From Qipengyuania aurantiaca (GTDB lineage Bacteria > Pseudomonadota > Alphaproteobacteria > Sphingomonadales > Sphingomonadaceae), in NCBI RefSeq assembly GCF_019711375.1, contig NZ_CP081295.1, forward strand, positions 868,001-932,000: DNA of 64,000 bases, written 5' to 3'. The notes under the pieces were generated by a model. That model saw nothing but the letters and a program-made list of their open reading frames with translations. It ran no database searches and was not told the origin of the DNA. How positions within the stretch are numbered: the stretch's first letter is position 1; each line of letters begins with the position of its first letter. Made by a program: the position numbers and the translations under genes. Of this stretch, positions 1 through 8,543 are shown piece by piece.

Positions 1-647
1 ACGGTGCCGGCTCGGAAGACGACATCAAGGCCCGCGTTTCGGAAATCCGTACGCAGATCGACAACACCTCGAGCGACTACGACCGCGAGAAGCTGCAGGA
101 ACGCCTTGCCAAGCTCGCTGGCGGCGTGGCCGTCATCAAGGTCGGCGGTGCTACCGAAGTCGAAGTGAAGGAACGCAAGGACCGCGTTGACGACGCTCTC
201 CACGCCACCCGCGCAGCCGTTGAAGAAGGCATCGTCCCGGGCGGCGGTACCGCGCTGCTCTACGCTTCGAAGGCTCTCGAAGGCCTCGCTGGCGTCAACG
301 ACGACCAGACCCGCGGCATCGACATCGTCCGCCGTGCGCTGACCGCTCCGGTCCGCCAGATTGCCACCAACGCCGGCCATGACGGTGCGGTCGTTTCGGG
401 CAAGCTGTTCGACAGCAATGACGAAACCCTCGGCTTCAACGCAGCCAACGACACCTACGAAAACCTCGTGGCTGCCGGCGTCATCGACCCGACCAAGGTC
501 GTCCGCACCGCGCTGCAGAACGCTGCTTCGGTCGCCGGCCTGCTGATCACGACGGAAGCTGCCGTCGTCGACAAGCCGGAAGACAAGGCCGCGCCCGCAA
601 TGCCCGACATGGGCGGCATGGGCGGTATGGGCGGCATGGGCTTCTAA
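1..647 (+). CDS. groL: 60 kDa chaperonin GroEL, C-terminal part (5' end outside window)
   Basis: Partial gene: the reading frame is open from base 3 and covers about the last 214 residues of a roughly 545-residue protein. GroEL forms the double-ring ATP-driven folding chamber in the cytoplasm with GroES. The fragment carries the conserved EGIVPGGG segment and the AGHDGAVV segment of the equatorial domain, and ends in the typical flexible Gly-Met tail ([11 protein letters not shown]). The start codon, and presumably groES, lie to the left of the window. A strong hairpin with a T-tract follows the stop. Identification is secure. Confidence 0.98.
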   Translation, partial: GAGSEDDIKARVSEIRTQIDNTSSDYDREKLQERLAKLAGGVAVIKVGGATEVEVKERKDRVDDALHATRAAVEEGIVPGGGTALLYASKALEGLAGVNDDQTRGIDIVRRALTAPVRQIATNAGHDGAVVSGKLFDSNDETLGFNAANDTYENLVAAGVIDPTKVVRTALQNAASVAGLLITTEAAVVDKPEDKAAPAMPDMGGMGGMGGMGF

Positions 648-680
648 GCCTTACCGACCAGCCGAGAGGCACCGACAAAG

Positions 681-716
681 AGGCCCGGCGGGAGCGATCC
701 TGCCGGGCCTTTTTTG
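681..716 (+). terminator. Rho-independent terminator of groL
   Basis: A 9-bp GC-rich stem (681-689 with 702-710, arms AGGCCCGGC and GCCGGGCCT) is followed by a run of T at 710-715. It lies 34 bases after the groL stop and between convergent genes, so it may also help stop transcription arriving from the right, though the opposite side has a poorer T-run. Confidence 0.9.
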
Positions 717-753
717 CGTGATGGTCCGATTGATGCCGGGCGGATCGGTGAAG

Positions 754-1233
754 TTAACTGCCCGGATAGCTCGACCAGACCGCGCGGCCTTCGGGACCGA
801 ACGCGATTACCTGATAGGCATCCTTGCGGTCGCCCATTTCCATGCCGGGCGAGCCGATGGGCATACCCGGTACGGCCAGCCCGGTCACGCCCTCGGGACG
901 CGCGGCAAGCAGCCGCTGGACATCGGCGGCCGGGACATGGCCCTCGATCACATAGCCCTCGATAATCGCCGTGTGGCAGGAGACGAGGTCAGCCGGTACG
1001 CCGAACTCTTCCTTCACCGATGCGATGTTCTGGCTCTCGATGGTCTTCGTCGACACCTCGTCGTCCGCTTCGCCGAACCAGCTCTTCGCGTGGTCGAGCC
1101 AGGCTAGGCAGCAACCGCAATTGGGATCGCGATACATGGCGATCTCGGTTGCCTGCGCGGCCCCGGCGCAAGCCGTCAGCGCAAGGCCGAGCGAGAGGAC
1201 AAGCGGGCTACGGGTCAGGGCGGATAGCGTCAT
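754..1233 (-). CDS. DUF411 family exported metal-associated protein
   Basis: 159 residues. The N-terminus is a signal sequence with a possible lipobox (LTAC, Cys22) or an alternative Sec cleavage after AQA. The mature part has the DUF411 pattern: a CxCC cluster near residues 39-42 (NCGCC), a second Cys-His (SCH) near residue 85, then GYVIEGHVPAADVQRLL and a GMPIGSPGMEMG segment rich in Met. DUF411 proteins are often found with copper or other metal resistance genes; the exact role is not established. It lies 95 bp downstream of, and on the same strand as, the DUF305/LVIVD gene, so the two may form an operon. Metal binding is inferred from the Cys/Met content. Confidence 0.85.
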   Translation of the reverse strand: MTLSALTRSPLVLSLGLALTACAGAAQATEIAMYRDPNCGCCLAWLDHAKSWFGEADDEVSTKTIESQNIASVKEEFGVPADLVSCHTAIIEGYVIEGHVPAADVQRLLAARPEGVTGLAVPGMPIGSPGMEMGDRKDAYQVIAFGPEGRAVWSSYPGS

Positions 1234-1328
1234 CGGGTAGGTCTCCTCCTAAGGTTCTTACCAGAAGTCCAGCCCGATGCGCCAGTCGCCAGCGCACGCC
1301 CGAAAGGCCCGCGCTCCACGCCCTTAGC

Positions 1329-3536
1329 CTAGCCGCCCTTGCGGCTGTCCTCTGCGGCGCGCACCACTTCGTCGGGCCAGGTCACTTGCGTCTGAGTCTG
1401 CGGATTGAAGAGATCGCCTTCATAGGTCGCAGCCTCGGCGGCGGCGATTTCCTCTGCGGTCAAGAATTCGCTCGGTTCGAGGGCAAACACATCCAGTCCG
1501 CGCGCGATCTCGGTGGCGTAGATGCGGCCGTTGTACCAATAGGCGGACCAATAGCCGCCGGTAATCAACTGGTCCTCATCCACCGGACCGCGGTCGAAAT
1601 AGGCGATTTCGAAGGGGTTGGTGGCGTCGGTGAAGTCGATCACCGAAATGCCGCCTTGGTACCACGCCTGCACGAAGATATCGCGCCCCGGTACGGGAAT
1701 GATCGAGCCGTTGTGCGCGACGCAGTTCTCCTTGTCGCCCTGCGGTGCCGGCAGCTTGTACATGCCGCGGTATTCGAGCTTGCCGTCCTCGATGGCGTAG
1801 AACGCATCCGCCCCCCAGTTCGTGGGATCGCCCGCCTGGCAGCGCGGACGTCCGCCCCCGCCCCATTCGTCGGTGAAGAGCACCTTGGTGCCGTCGTTGT
1901 TGAAGGTGGCCGAGTGCCAATAGGCGAATCCCTTGTCGGTCACATCATCGATGCGGGTGGGCTTCAGCGGATCGGAAATGTCGAGGATGATCCCGTTGCC
2001 CGAACAGGCGCCTGCGGCAAGGTTCTTCGCCGGGAAAACAGTGATGTCGTGGCACATATTGGTGATGTAGGTGTCCTGCGTACCATCGCCGTGATTGCCG
2101 CCCTTCCACAGGCCTGCGATCTGGCCGTCGGCGGCAAAGATGCGCGGGCTGTCGATGATGCGCGCAGCGGCCGGATTGGCGACCGGCACTTCGATCACGT
2201 CGATGCTGAACAGCGCGGTCTCGTCGCCGGCGCTGTCGAAGCAGCCTTCCAGCTCCTCATTGTCGCGCACATAGCTCGTACCCGAATTGTAGAGGATGAT
2301 GCGGTCGGCATCGGCGCTGACGATCGAATGCGTGTGGCTGCCACGGCAGGTCTGGACCTGACCGACCTGGCGCGGGCGGGTGATGTCCGAAATGTCGAAG
2401 ATGCGCACTCCGCGGAAGCGCTCGGCGTTGACCTTGCCGGCCACGCCTTGAAGTCCGCAGTCGACGCGCGCGCGGCTGTCCTGCACGCTCATCACCAGCA
2501 GGTCGCCGACAATCGAGACGTCACCCTGCCCGCCGGGGCAGACGGTTGAGCTGACCAGCGTGGGCACGCCATCCTCGCCGAGGCGATAGGCGTTGAAGCC
2601 GTGGTAGCTGCCGGCAACCATCAGGTCGCCAGAGAAGGCGATATCCGTGTTGGCGAAGTCGAGCAGCGAACCGCGCTTGCCGAACTGGGGCTCGTCCTCT
2701 TCCTCGTCATCGCGCGTGGCGGCTTTGGCCTTCTCGGCGTCGCTCTCCTCCTCGTCCTTTTCGATCAGCGGCTGGAGCTGGGCAGGATTTTCCGGGTCGA
2801 AGAAGCCAGCAGGCTTGGGCTGCGCGACAACGAGGCGCAGGTTCGAAATCGCCTCGCCCGCATCGCGGAAACCGGCGGCCAACGTGGCGCGGGGATCGGT
2901 CGACAGCGAGGCGAGGACCGCGTTCATTCGGTCGATTTCGGCCTGCTGGTCGCTCACGACCTCGTTGGTGAATTCGAACATCACCGGATCGTAAGCGCTA
3001 CCCGGGGACTCGTGCAGGTCCTTGACCATTTCGAGCGCGCCCTGGTGGTGGGCCACCATCCGCATCAGAAAGAGGCGATCGAACTCTGTGCCGTTGGCGG
3101 CGGCCAGCGCGGCCATCTGGTCCGGCGTGGCCATGCCCTTCATCGCGCCATGGCCATGCGCGCCGTGCTGCATGGAGTGCGGCATGGCGACCGGCTCGCT
3201 GCGCGCCTCGAGCCATTCGCGCATGAATTTCATCTCGTCCTTCTGCCCGGCCTCGATCCGGTCGGCCGTCTTCAGGATCGCGTCGTTATTGGTGCGCGCC
3301 TTGACCAACTGCGCCATGTCGACCGCCTGCTGGTGGTGGACGATCATGCCTTGCATGAAGTGCACGTCGGCTGGCGAATAGCGCGTGTCCGACAGCTTGA
3401 TCGCTTCGGCTTCCCCGATGACGCGCGGCGCTTCGCCGGGCGCGCCGGGAAGGACGATCGACACTTCCTGGGCAAGCGCCAGGGTGGAAGTGCTCAGCAG
3501 GAGGCCGCCGGCTGCGACGCGAAGAAGTGAATGCAT
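1329..3536 (-). CDS. DUF305 domain protein fused to LVIVD-repeat beta-propeller, exported
   Basis: 735 residues from the ATG at 3536, chosen because it begins a clean signal peptide (cut near ALAQ, residue 23); the frame is open further upstream but that part is not signal-like. Two DUF305 units follow (about 55-115 and 153-215), each with the M-x2-M-x2-HHQ core (MQGMIVHHQQ, LMRMVAHHQG). They are separated by a Met/His-rich linker (about 118-135) that looks like a soft metal binding stretch. After an acidic linker comes a long beta-propeller-like region with LVIVD-type repeats (GVRIFDISD, GIILDISDP, GISVIDFTD). Role unknown; a periplasmic, possibly copper-related function with the downstream DUF411 gene is an inference. 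Confidence 0.85.
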   Translation of the reverse strand: MHSLLRVAAGGLLLSTSTLALAQEVSIVLPGAPGEAPRVIGEAEAIKLSDTRYSPADVHFMQGMIVHHQQAVDMAQLVKARTNNDAILKTADRIEAGQKDEMKFMREWLEARSEPVAMPHSMQHGAHGHGAMKGMATPDQMAALAAANGTEFDRLFLMRMVAHHQGALEMVKDLHESPGSAYDPVMFEFTNEVVSDQQAEIDRMNAVLASLSTDPRATLAAGFRDAGEAISNLRLVVAQPKPAGFFDPENPAQLQPLIEKDEEESDAEKAKAATRDDEEEDEPQFGKRGSLLDFANTDIAFSGDLMVAGSYHGFNAYRLGEDGVPTLVSSTVCPGGQGDVSIVGDLLVMSVQDSRARVDCGLQGVAGKVNAERFRGVRIFDISDITRPRQVGQVQTCRGSHTHSIVSADADRIILYNSGTSYVRDNEELEGCFDSAGDETALFSIDVIEVPVANPAAARIIDSPRIFAADGQIAGLWKGGNHGDGTQDTYITNMCHDITVFPAKNLAAGACSGNGIILDISDPLKPTRIDDVTDKGFAYWHSATFNNDGTKVLFTDEWGGGGRPRCQAGDPTNWGADAFYAIEDGKLEYRGMYKLPAPQGDKENCVAHNGSIIPVPGRDIFVQAWYQGGISVIDFTDATNPFEIAYFDRGPVDEDQLITGGYWSAYWYNGRIYATEIARGLDVFALEPSEFLTAEEIAAAEAATYEGDLFNPQTQTQVTWPDEVVRAAEDSRKGG

Positions 3537-3625
3537 GATGTAAGTCCCCAAGATTGAAACGCGAATGAGGCAAATGCGCCGGGCTTGGTCAAGCCGAACT
3601 TCTGCCAACGACATGGGAGCGGGGT

Positions 3626-4918
3626 CTAAAGAGAGCCGTAGCGCCCTTTTCGCGGCCCCAGATAGCCGAACAGATACGCGCCGACCTTGCGCATCTGGAT
3701 CTCCTCCGCACCCTCGGTAATCCGGTAGCGGCGGTGGTGGCGATAGATGTGCTCGAACGGCTTGTGCCGCGAATAGCCGATGCCGCCATGCACCTGCATC
3801 GCGCGGTCGGCGGCCTCGCACACCAGCCGGTTCGCCCAGTAATTGCACATGGAAACCTTGTCGGAGAGCGTCTTTTCGATCTCCTCATGCGGCATGCTGT
3901 CCATCTCCCACGCCGTCTTGTAGATCAGCAGGCGCAGCATCTCGCACTGGGTGGCGAGCTCGACCAGCGGGAACTGTATCGCCTGGTTCTGCGCGAGTTC
4001 CTCGCCAAAAGGCTTGCGGGTCCGGGCGTATCGGACGCTTTCCTCAACGCAATAGGTCGCCGCGCCGAGACTGCTCGCCGCCTGCCTAATGCGGTTCTGG
4101 TGGACGAAGCTCTGCGCCAGCGCGAGGCCGAGGCCTTCCTTCCCGAGCATCGCGCTTTCCGGCACCCAGACATCCTTCACCGACAGGCGAGGATGATCGG
4201 TGGGCATGTTGAAGGTCCACATCCACTCCTCGATCTCCAACCCCTCGGTCGGGTTGGGCACGAGCAGGCAGGTGATGCCACGCGCGTCGCCCGCTTCGCC
4301 GCTGGTGCGGCAGAACATGGCGCAATGGGTGGCGACGTGCATGCCGGTGATCCACATCTTCTCGCCATTGATCCGCCAGCCATCCACGCCATCGCAGGTT
4401 TCGCGCACGGCGGTTGTTTCCATGTGGGTTGCGTCCGAGCCATGGTCGGGCTCGGTCAGACCGAAGGCGACGCGACGGCTGCCCTCGAAGCCGCCGAGAA
4501 TGAATTCCTGCTTCTGATCCTCGGTCCCCCACGCCTCGAACATGGCGACGAAGGGAAAATTGCCGACAATCGAATGCTCGTTCTGGAGGTCGTTGTGGAG
4601 ACCCAGCCCGCGCTGCGCGAACCGATCGCGGATCACCGCCATCCAGAGGTTCGAGCCATCCTTCCCGCCGTATTTTTTCGGCACGGAAAAGCGCCAGTGT
4701 CCTGCCTCGTCCGCGACCTCGCGCGCCTGTCGCAGAAGGTTTTCCCACTCATGGTTCGGAAGTCCGCCCCGCTCCCAATCGGTCCGCGCGTTTTCGCGGC
4801 GGTGGTCGAAGAAACGGATGTTGTCATCCTTCGCGACCAACGGCTCGATCTCGGCCTCGATGAAGGAGACGAGTCCGGCGTAATAGTCCTCGAGGTCTTG
4901 CGGGATGGTGAAGTCCAT
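3626..4918 (-). CDS. Acyl-CoA dehydrogenase family protein
   Basis: 430 residues, FAD-dependent acyl-CoA dehydrogenase fold: N-terminal helical domain, a middle beta domain with FGLTEPDHGSDATH and WITGMHVATH, and a C-terminal helical domain with RKPFGEELAQNQAIQF and MQVHGGIGYSRHKPFEHIYRHHR. It likely oxidises an acyl-CoA and passes electrons to ETF in the cytoplasm; the substrate is not evident. The ATG at 4918 overlaps the stop of the upstream phosphotransferase gene (TGATG), which fixes the start and indicates translational coupling. An ACAD next to a phosphotransferase and DUF6285 is a known alphaproteobacterial and actinobacterial association. Confidence 0.93.
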   Translation of the reverse strand: MDFTIPQDLEDYYAGLVSFIEAEIEPLVAKDDNIRFFDHRRENARTDWERGGLPNHEWENLLRQAREVADEAGHWRFSVPKKYGGKDGSNLWMAVIRDRFAQRGLGLHNDLQNEHSIVGNFPFVAMFEAWGTEDQKQEFILGGFEGSRRVAFGLTEPDHGSDATHMETTAVRETCDGVDGWRINGEKMWITGMHVATHCAMFCRTSGEAGDARGITCLLVPNPTEGLEIEEWMWTFNMPTDHPRLSVKDVWVPESAMLGKEGLGLALAQSFVHQNRIRQAASSLGAATYCVEESVRYARTRKPFGEELAQNQAIQFPLVELATQCEMLRLLIYKTAWEMDSMPHEEIEKTLSDKVSMCNYWANRLVCEAADRAMQVHGGIGYSRHKPFEHIYRHHRRYRITEGAEEIQMRKVGAYLFGYLGPRKGRYGSL

Positions 4919-6282
4919 CAGTTTTGCACCTTCGGGATTGTCCATCTATCGAGCGCGACCTGAAGCGAGGGATATTTGGGCGAGTCGACGGTAACCTTCT
5001 CAAGCGCTGCCTGACGGAGCCTGCCGATCACACCGTGCTGGTCGAGCCGCTTTGCTCCCGATATTATGTCTTGCGCCATTCGTTTGTTCGCATGGAGATG
5101 GGGCAGATAGCGGTCATCCCTGATGGCAATGCCCAAGGCGTTTATGGCTACGGCAAGCTGGAACCGGTCATGCCCTTCGACACGGTCTTTCATGGATGCA
5201 AGCCACTCCGAAACAGCGATAAGGATTTCCTCCATCGACGCGTCGCCAGTGTCTTCGTCCGGTCGCGGTTGCGGTTCCCATAGCTGTCGCACAGTGCAGT
5301 CTGTAGGAGCATCCTCTTCGAGAAGCAGCAGCAGGTCCACTTCCTGCTCACTCGTCCGCCGTGAAATCACGACCCGCTCGAGCATCCGGTCCTGACCTTC
5401 GCGCCAGACCCTCGCGTTCTTCAGGCAACCCAGCGCCCACCACACGGTGCGGTAGATCGTCCAGAAGCTAAAGCGCGCCGGATCGACCGTCCTACCGCCC
5501 GCCGCCTCATAGGCCGTGAAATAGTTCTCCAGCGAACCAAGCCCGAGCGCGGGGCGATCATATGCCCCGAAGCGCCAGACCGGCATGCAGCCGAAAGCCA
5601 GATCCTCGTGCCAGTCGCCGAAATGCGCCAGCTCCCAATCGAGCACGCCGGTGAGGTGCGAATCTTCGGCGAGCAGGTTGCCGAGGCGAAAATCGCCATG
5701 GTTGAGCACAGGCTCCACCGGCTCCGGCAGATTGTCCAGCAGCCAGCGCAGGCCCAGCGCGATGATGGGGCGATCGCCGCCCGCCTCCTCGAACTGCTCG
5801 CGCAGCTTCTCGACGCCCTCGCGGTAGTCGAGCATCGGAACATCGGCGGCCAAAGCGGCAGGCGCTAGCGAATGGATCCGGGCAAGGTCGCGTGCGGCCT
5901 CCGCAAGTATGACCTCCGGTTGCTCCATTGCCAGAATGGCGCGCGGATCGGGCGTCCCCGGTAGCGCGCGCATCACGAAGCCGCTGCCGATCCCGTCGCT
6001 CTCATCCAGTTCCACCACCACTTCCGGCGCGGTCACTCCGGCGTCGCGCGCGGCGCGGATCAGGGCCGCCTCGCTATCGTGACCGAAGGGGCGTTCCTCC
6101 ATGAAGGCGAGGCTCGGCGCACGGCGCAGGACATAGGCCATGCCCTCTGCCTCGAAGCGCCAGCTTTCCATGGTTGCGCCGCCCGTCAGTCGTTGCAGTT
6201 CGGCGGGCGCACCGATCCCGGCGCGGCGAAGCGCGCGCGTCAGTCCTTCGTGCAGCAGGCTCTCGCCCTCGCTCTCTCCCAT
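4918..6282 (-). CDS. Phosphotransferase family protein fused to C-terminal DUF6285 domain
   Basis: 454 residues from the ATG at 6282; an in-frame GTG lies two codons upstream. Residues about 20-330 form an aminoglycoside/choline-kinase-like phosphotransferase (APH fold) with the Brenner motif HGDFRLGN and the metal-binding segment VLDWELAHFGD. The last 100 residues (from about MEEILIAVSEWL) resemble DUF6285, usually a separate small gene. It is translationally coupled to the acyl-CoA dehydrogenase downstream. The substrate is unknown; a hydroxyacyl or other carbon substrate phosphorylated before dehydrogenation is a hypothesis from related ACAD10/11-type enzymes, not shown here. Confidence 0.87.
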   Translation of the reverse strand: MGESEGESLLHEGLTRALRRAGIGAPAELQRLTGGATMESWRFEAEGMAYVLRRAPSLAFMEERPFGHDSEAALIRAARDAGVTAPEVVVELDESDGIGSGFVMRALPGTPDPRAILAMEQPEVILAEAARDLARIHSLAPAALAADVPMLDYREGVEKLREQFEEAGGDRPIIALGLRWLLDNLPEPVEPVLNHGDFRLGNLLAEDSHLTGVLDWELAHFGDWHEDLAFGCMPVWRFGAYDRPALGLGSLENYFTAYEAAGGRTVDPARFSFWTIYRTVWWALGCLKNARVWREGQDRMLERVVISRRTSEQEVDLLLLLEEDAPTDCTVRQLWEPQPRPDEDTGDASMEEILIAVSEWLASMKDRVEGHDRFQLAVAINALGIAIRDDRYLPHLHANKRMAQDIISGAKRLDQHGVIGRLRQAALEKVTVDSPKYPSLQVALDRWTIPKVQN

Positions 6283-6384
6283 AGGCACTTTGTGGCGCAG
6301 AGCGGGAATGGCCACAAGCCCGGACCTCAAAGCGCGCTCGCCCGTTGGCCTAGTGAACCCCAACGAATTCAGGAGACAATCCCC

Positions 6385-6792
6385 ATGAAGCTGCCGCACA
6401 AGGCCCACGTAGCCATCGTCGATGGCGAACATTTCACTGTCATGCAGAACAGCGGCCAGCCCTTCGAGCCCAAGCTCGGGGGCGCGCAGAAGCCCGACCT
6501 TAGCGCGACCAATTTCAGCGCCGGGGTGAAGCACCAGGACGATGTGGGCCAACGAACCGGCGCGACCGATCTCAACGAGCTGGCGCATGGCGCAGCCGCC
6601 GCCGAATGGCTCAACGCCAAGGCTATCTCGGGCGAGATCACCGATGTGCTGGTGATTGCCGATCCCAAGACGCTTGGCGAGATGCGTCGTCACTATCACT
6701 CGGAGCTGGAAAAGCGCCTCGTGGGCGAGATCGACAAGACGGTGACGGGCGAAACCACTGCGCGCATCGAAAAGGTCATATCCGCGGCCTGA
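6385..6792 (+). CDS. Host attachment family protein (baeRF-like)
   Basis: 135 residues, starting at an ATG preceded by AGGAGA (6371). It shows the Host_attach family layout: N-terminal AIVDGEHFTVMQN strand, a central helical region with HGAAAAEWLNAKA, then DVLVIADPKTLGEMRRHYHSELEKRLVGEIDKTVTG. The family relates to the archaeal/eukaryotic release-factor-1 middle domain (baeRF). Despite the name, its role in most bacteria is uncharacterised, and proposed ribosome-associated functions are speculative. It is divergent from the phosphotransferase gene with about 100 bp between them. Confidence 0.82.
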   Translation: MKLPHKAHVAIVDGEHFTVMQNSGQPFEPKLGGAQKPDLSATNFSAGVKHQDDVGQRTGATDLNELAHGAAAAEWLNAKAISGEITDVLVIADPKTLGEMRRHYHSELEKRLVGEIDKTVTGETTARIEKVISAA

Positions 6793-6844
6793 GAGCTTTA
6801 TGGAAATTTCCTTGCGCGGAAATAGTCCGCCGCATGCGCGACAC

Positions 6845-6909
6845 AATTCGTGGTTATCACACTTGCGCAGGATTCAGAACCTGCGTTAAGGTTTTGATAA
6901 CCACGAATT
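6845..6909. repeat. Nested perfect inverted repeat in leader of beta-lactamase-like gene
   Basis: A perfect 15-bp inverted repeat, AATTCGTGGTTATCA (6845-6859) and its complement (6895-6909), encloses a second 6-bp one (CGCAGG at 6866-6871, CCTGCG at 6880-6885). The outer right arm ends 16 bases before the ATG at 6926. There is no T-run, so it does not look like a terminator. It could be an operator, an RNA hairpin masking translation, or a small repeat element. Confidence 0.85.
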
Positions 6910-6925
6910 CGCTATTGAGAGGGCC

Positions 6926-7957
6926 ATGCGGATCACAACACTCGGGAGATTGCTGGCAGCGGGCGCCTTGGCGCTGGGCCTGCCGGCACAGGCGCAGACA
7001 ACCGGTCAGACCGCAAGGACGGCCTATTCCGCCCAGTTCGACCAGATACTGGGCACGGAAGTCCGCGCGCCGCAGGATTTCCGAGCCACTTACGATACCG
7101 GTCTCGAACGCACCGTTGCCCAGCTGGCGGACGGTTCGCGTGGCCGCATCGGCGTTTACGCGCTCGACCTGACGACCGGTCAGGAAGTCGGCGTCCTGGC
7201 CGACCAGCGCTTCCCCATGGCTAGCACCAGCAAGGTGGCGATTGCCGCCGTGTATCTTGCCGGTGTCGACGCCGGGAAATGGACTCTGACCAGCGAATGG
7301 CGCCTGCCGCGCCCGGGCGGGGCCTATCTCTCCGCGCAACAGCATATCGATCTGATGATCAGCAAGAGCTGCAACGCCTGCACCGACGCTATGCTGAACG
7401 CTGTCGGCGGACCGGCTGCGGTCAACGCCTGGATGCGCCAGGCCGGGATTACCGAATTCCAGCTCAATCGCGACATCGCCACGCTTATTCGCGAGGACGG
7501 ACGGATTGACCCCGCCTCGAGCGTGGACCTGCGCGACAGTGCAACGCCGCGGGCCATGGGCCAGCTGCTCGCCGGCATTTATCAGGGCAAGTGGCTCAGC
7601 CCCTCGTCCCGCGCCGTGATCATGAACGCCATGCGCGCGACGACCACGGGCAAGAAGCGCATGCGCTCGGCCCTGCCGGTCAGCGCGGGGCTCGCTCACA
7701 AGACCGGAACGCTCAGCCGCACGGCAAGCGATATCGGTATCTTCCACACGCCCGATGGTCGCGCCGTCGCCGTGGCAATCTATGTCACCGGCCAGAGCTC
7801 CTCCATGGCCGCCGAAAACGGCAGCCGCGGGCTCAAGCTGCAGGCGCGCCAGATGCGCGATGCGCGGATTTCGACCATTGCCGGGGCCCTTTATCGCGGC
7901 TTCGCCTCACAGGGTGACGATGGCCGCGTTTGGGCCGACGCCGACTACGGCGGTTAA
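6926..7957 (+). CDS. Class A beta-lactamase-like serine hydrolase, exported
   Basis: 343 residues with a signal peptide (cleavage likely after AQAQ, residue 24). The penicillin-binding fold motifs are SxxK (STSK, Ser100-Lys103), SxN (SCN, 148-150) and KTG (259-261). The SxN motif has Cys in place of the usual Asp. The omega loop keeps an RD-S-A-TP element (203-208), but the ExxLN motif carrying the deacylating Glu166 of true class A enzymes is not recognisable. It may therefore be a slow or non-beta-lactam hydrolase, or a penicillin-interacting protein. It stands alone, with a nested inverted repeat immediately upstream and a terminator downstream. Confidence 0.85.
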   Translation: MRITTLGRLLAAGALALGLPAQAQTTGQTARTAYSAQFDQILGTEVRAPQDFRATYDTGLERTVAQLADGSRGRIGVYALDLTTGQEVGVLADQRFPMASTSKVAIAAVYLAGVDAGKWTLTSEWRLPRPGGAYLSAQQHIDLMISKSCNACTDAMLNAVGGPAAVNAWMRQAGITEFQLNRDIATLIREDGRIDPASSVDLRDSATPRAMGQLLAGIYQGKWLSPSSRAVIMNAMRATTTGKKRMRSALPVSAGLAHKTGTLSRTASDIGIFHTPDGRAVAVAIYVTGQSSSMAAENGSRGLKLQARQMRDARISTIAGALYRGFASQGDDGRVWADADYGG

Positions 7958-7990
7958 GTCCCCACACCGATCTGCATCACGCAAAGAGAA

Positions 7991-8020
7991 AGGGCGGAGC
8001 CTCGCGGCTCCGCCCTTCCT
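7991..8020. terminator. Bidirectional rho-independent terminator
   Basis: An 11-bp perfect stem (AGGGCGGAGCC 7991-8001, GGCTCCGCCCT 8006-8016) with a TCGC loop lies between convergent genes. The plus side is followed by TTCCTT and the minus side by CTTTCTCTTT, so it can serve both. Confidence 0.85.
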
Positions 8021-8059
8021 TGTTCGAAACGGTAAACCGTTCGCGAAACGAAGTCCGAA

Positions 8060-8299
8060 TTAGTCGGCTTCTGCTTCTGCGGTGGTTTCGCCCTGAACTT
8101 CAGCTTCAACTTCAGCAGCTTCAGCGTCGACTTCAGCAGCAGCGTCTTCAGCGCCGGCTTCGATGGCTTCAGCGTTTGCTTCGGTGTCAGCAGCAGCCGA
8201 TTCCATGGTGTCTTCAGCTGCGTCTTCGGTTGCTTCCGAGCAAGCTGCGAGCGAGAGAGCGGCGGCCGAAGCGGCGGCGACGAGTGCGATCTTGCGCAT
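8060..8299 (-). CDS. Small Ala/Glu-rich lipoprotein
   Basis: 79 residues. A lipoprotein signal peptide ends in the lipobox LAAC (Cys20); the mature 60 residues are almost only Ala, Glu, Asp and Thr, with a repetitive AEA/EAA texture. No known catalytic domain is visible. It would be an acidic, probably helical or disordered, membrane-anchored protein in the periplasm. It is followed by the shared terminator at 7991-8020 and is divergent from polA. The repeated GAAGC/TTCAGC-type codons may allow length change by slippage. Function unknown. Confidence 0.75.
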   Translation of the reverse strand: MRKIALVAAASAAALSLAACSEATEDAAEDTMESAAADTEANAEAIEAGAEDAAAEVDAEAAEVEAEVQGETTAEAEAD

Positions 8300-8543
8300 A
8301 ATATGTAATCCTTAATCAGCGAGTTCTGGTGCGAAGGAAAAGGGAACCCATCCCCTCGCGCAAGGTCCGGCAATTCGGGCCTTACAATGTCTAAATAGTG
8401 GCCGGATTGTGGCGTAGCAAGCGCTTTCGCCACATTTCGCCATCATCTTGCCTCAATTCGACGCAATTCCGCGCTTTTCCAGCCCACATTTTTCCTGCCC
8501 TTATTCCTCCCCAAGCGCTCGACTCGCTGCTAACGCCTTGCCG

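Noticed and set aside
3537..3848. N-terminal extension of the DUF305/LVIVD gene by 104 codons
   Set aside because: The extension overlaps the end of the acyl-CoA dehydrogenase gene, lacks domain features, and would bury the clear signal peptide starting at 3536.
6845..6909. Integron attC site
   Set aside because: The arms do not carry the GTTRRRY / RYYYAAC core pattern, there is no integrase, and the flanking genes are not cassettes.
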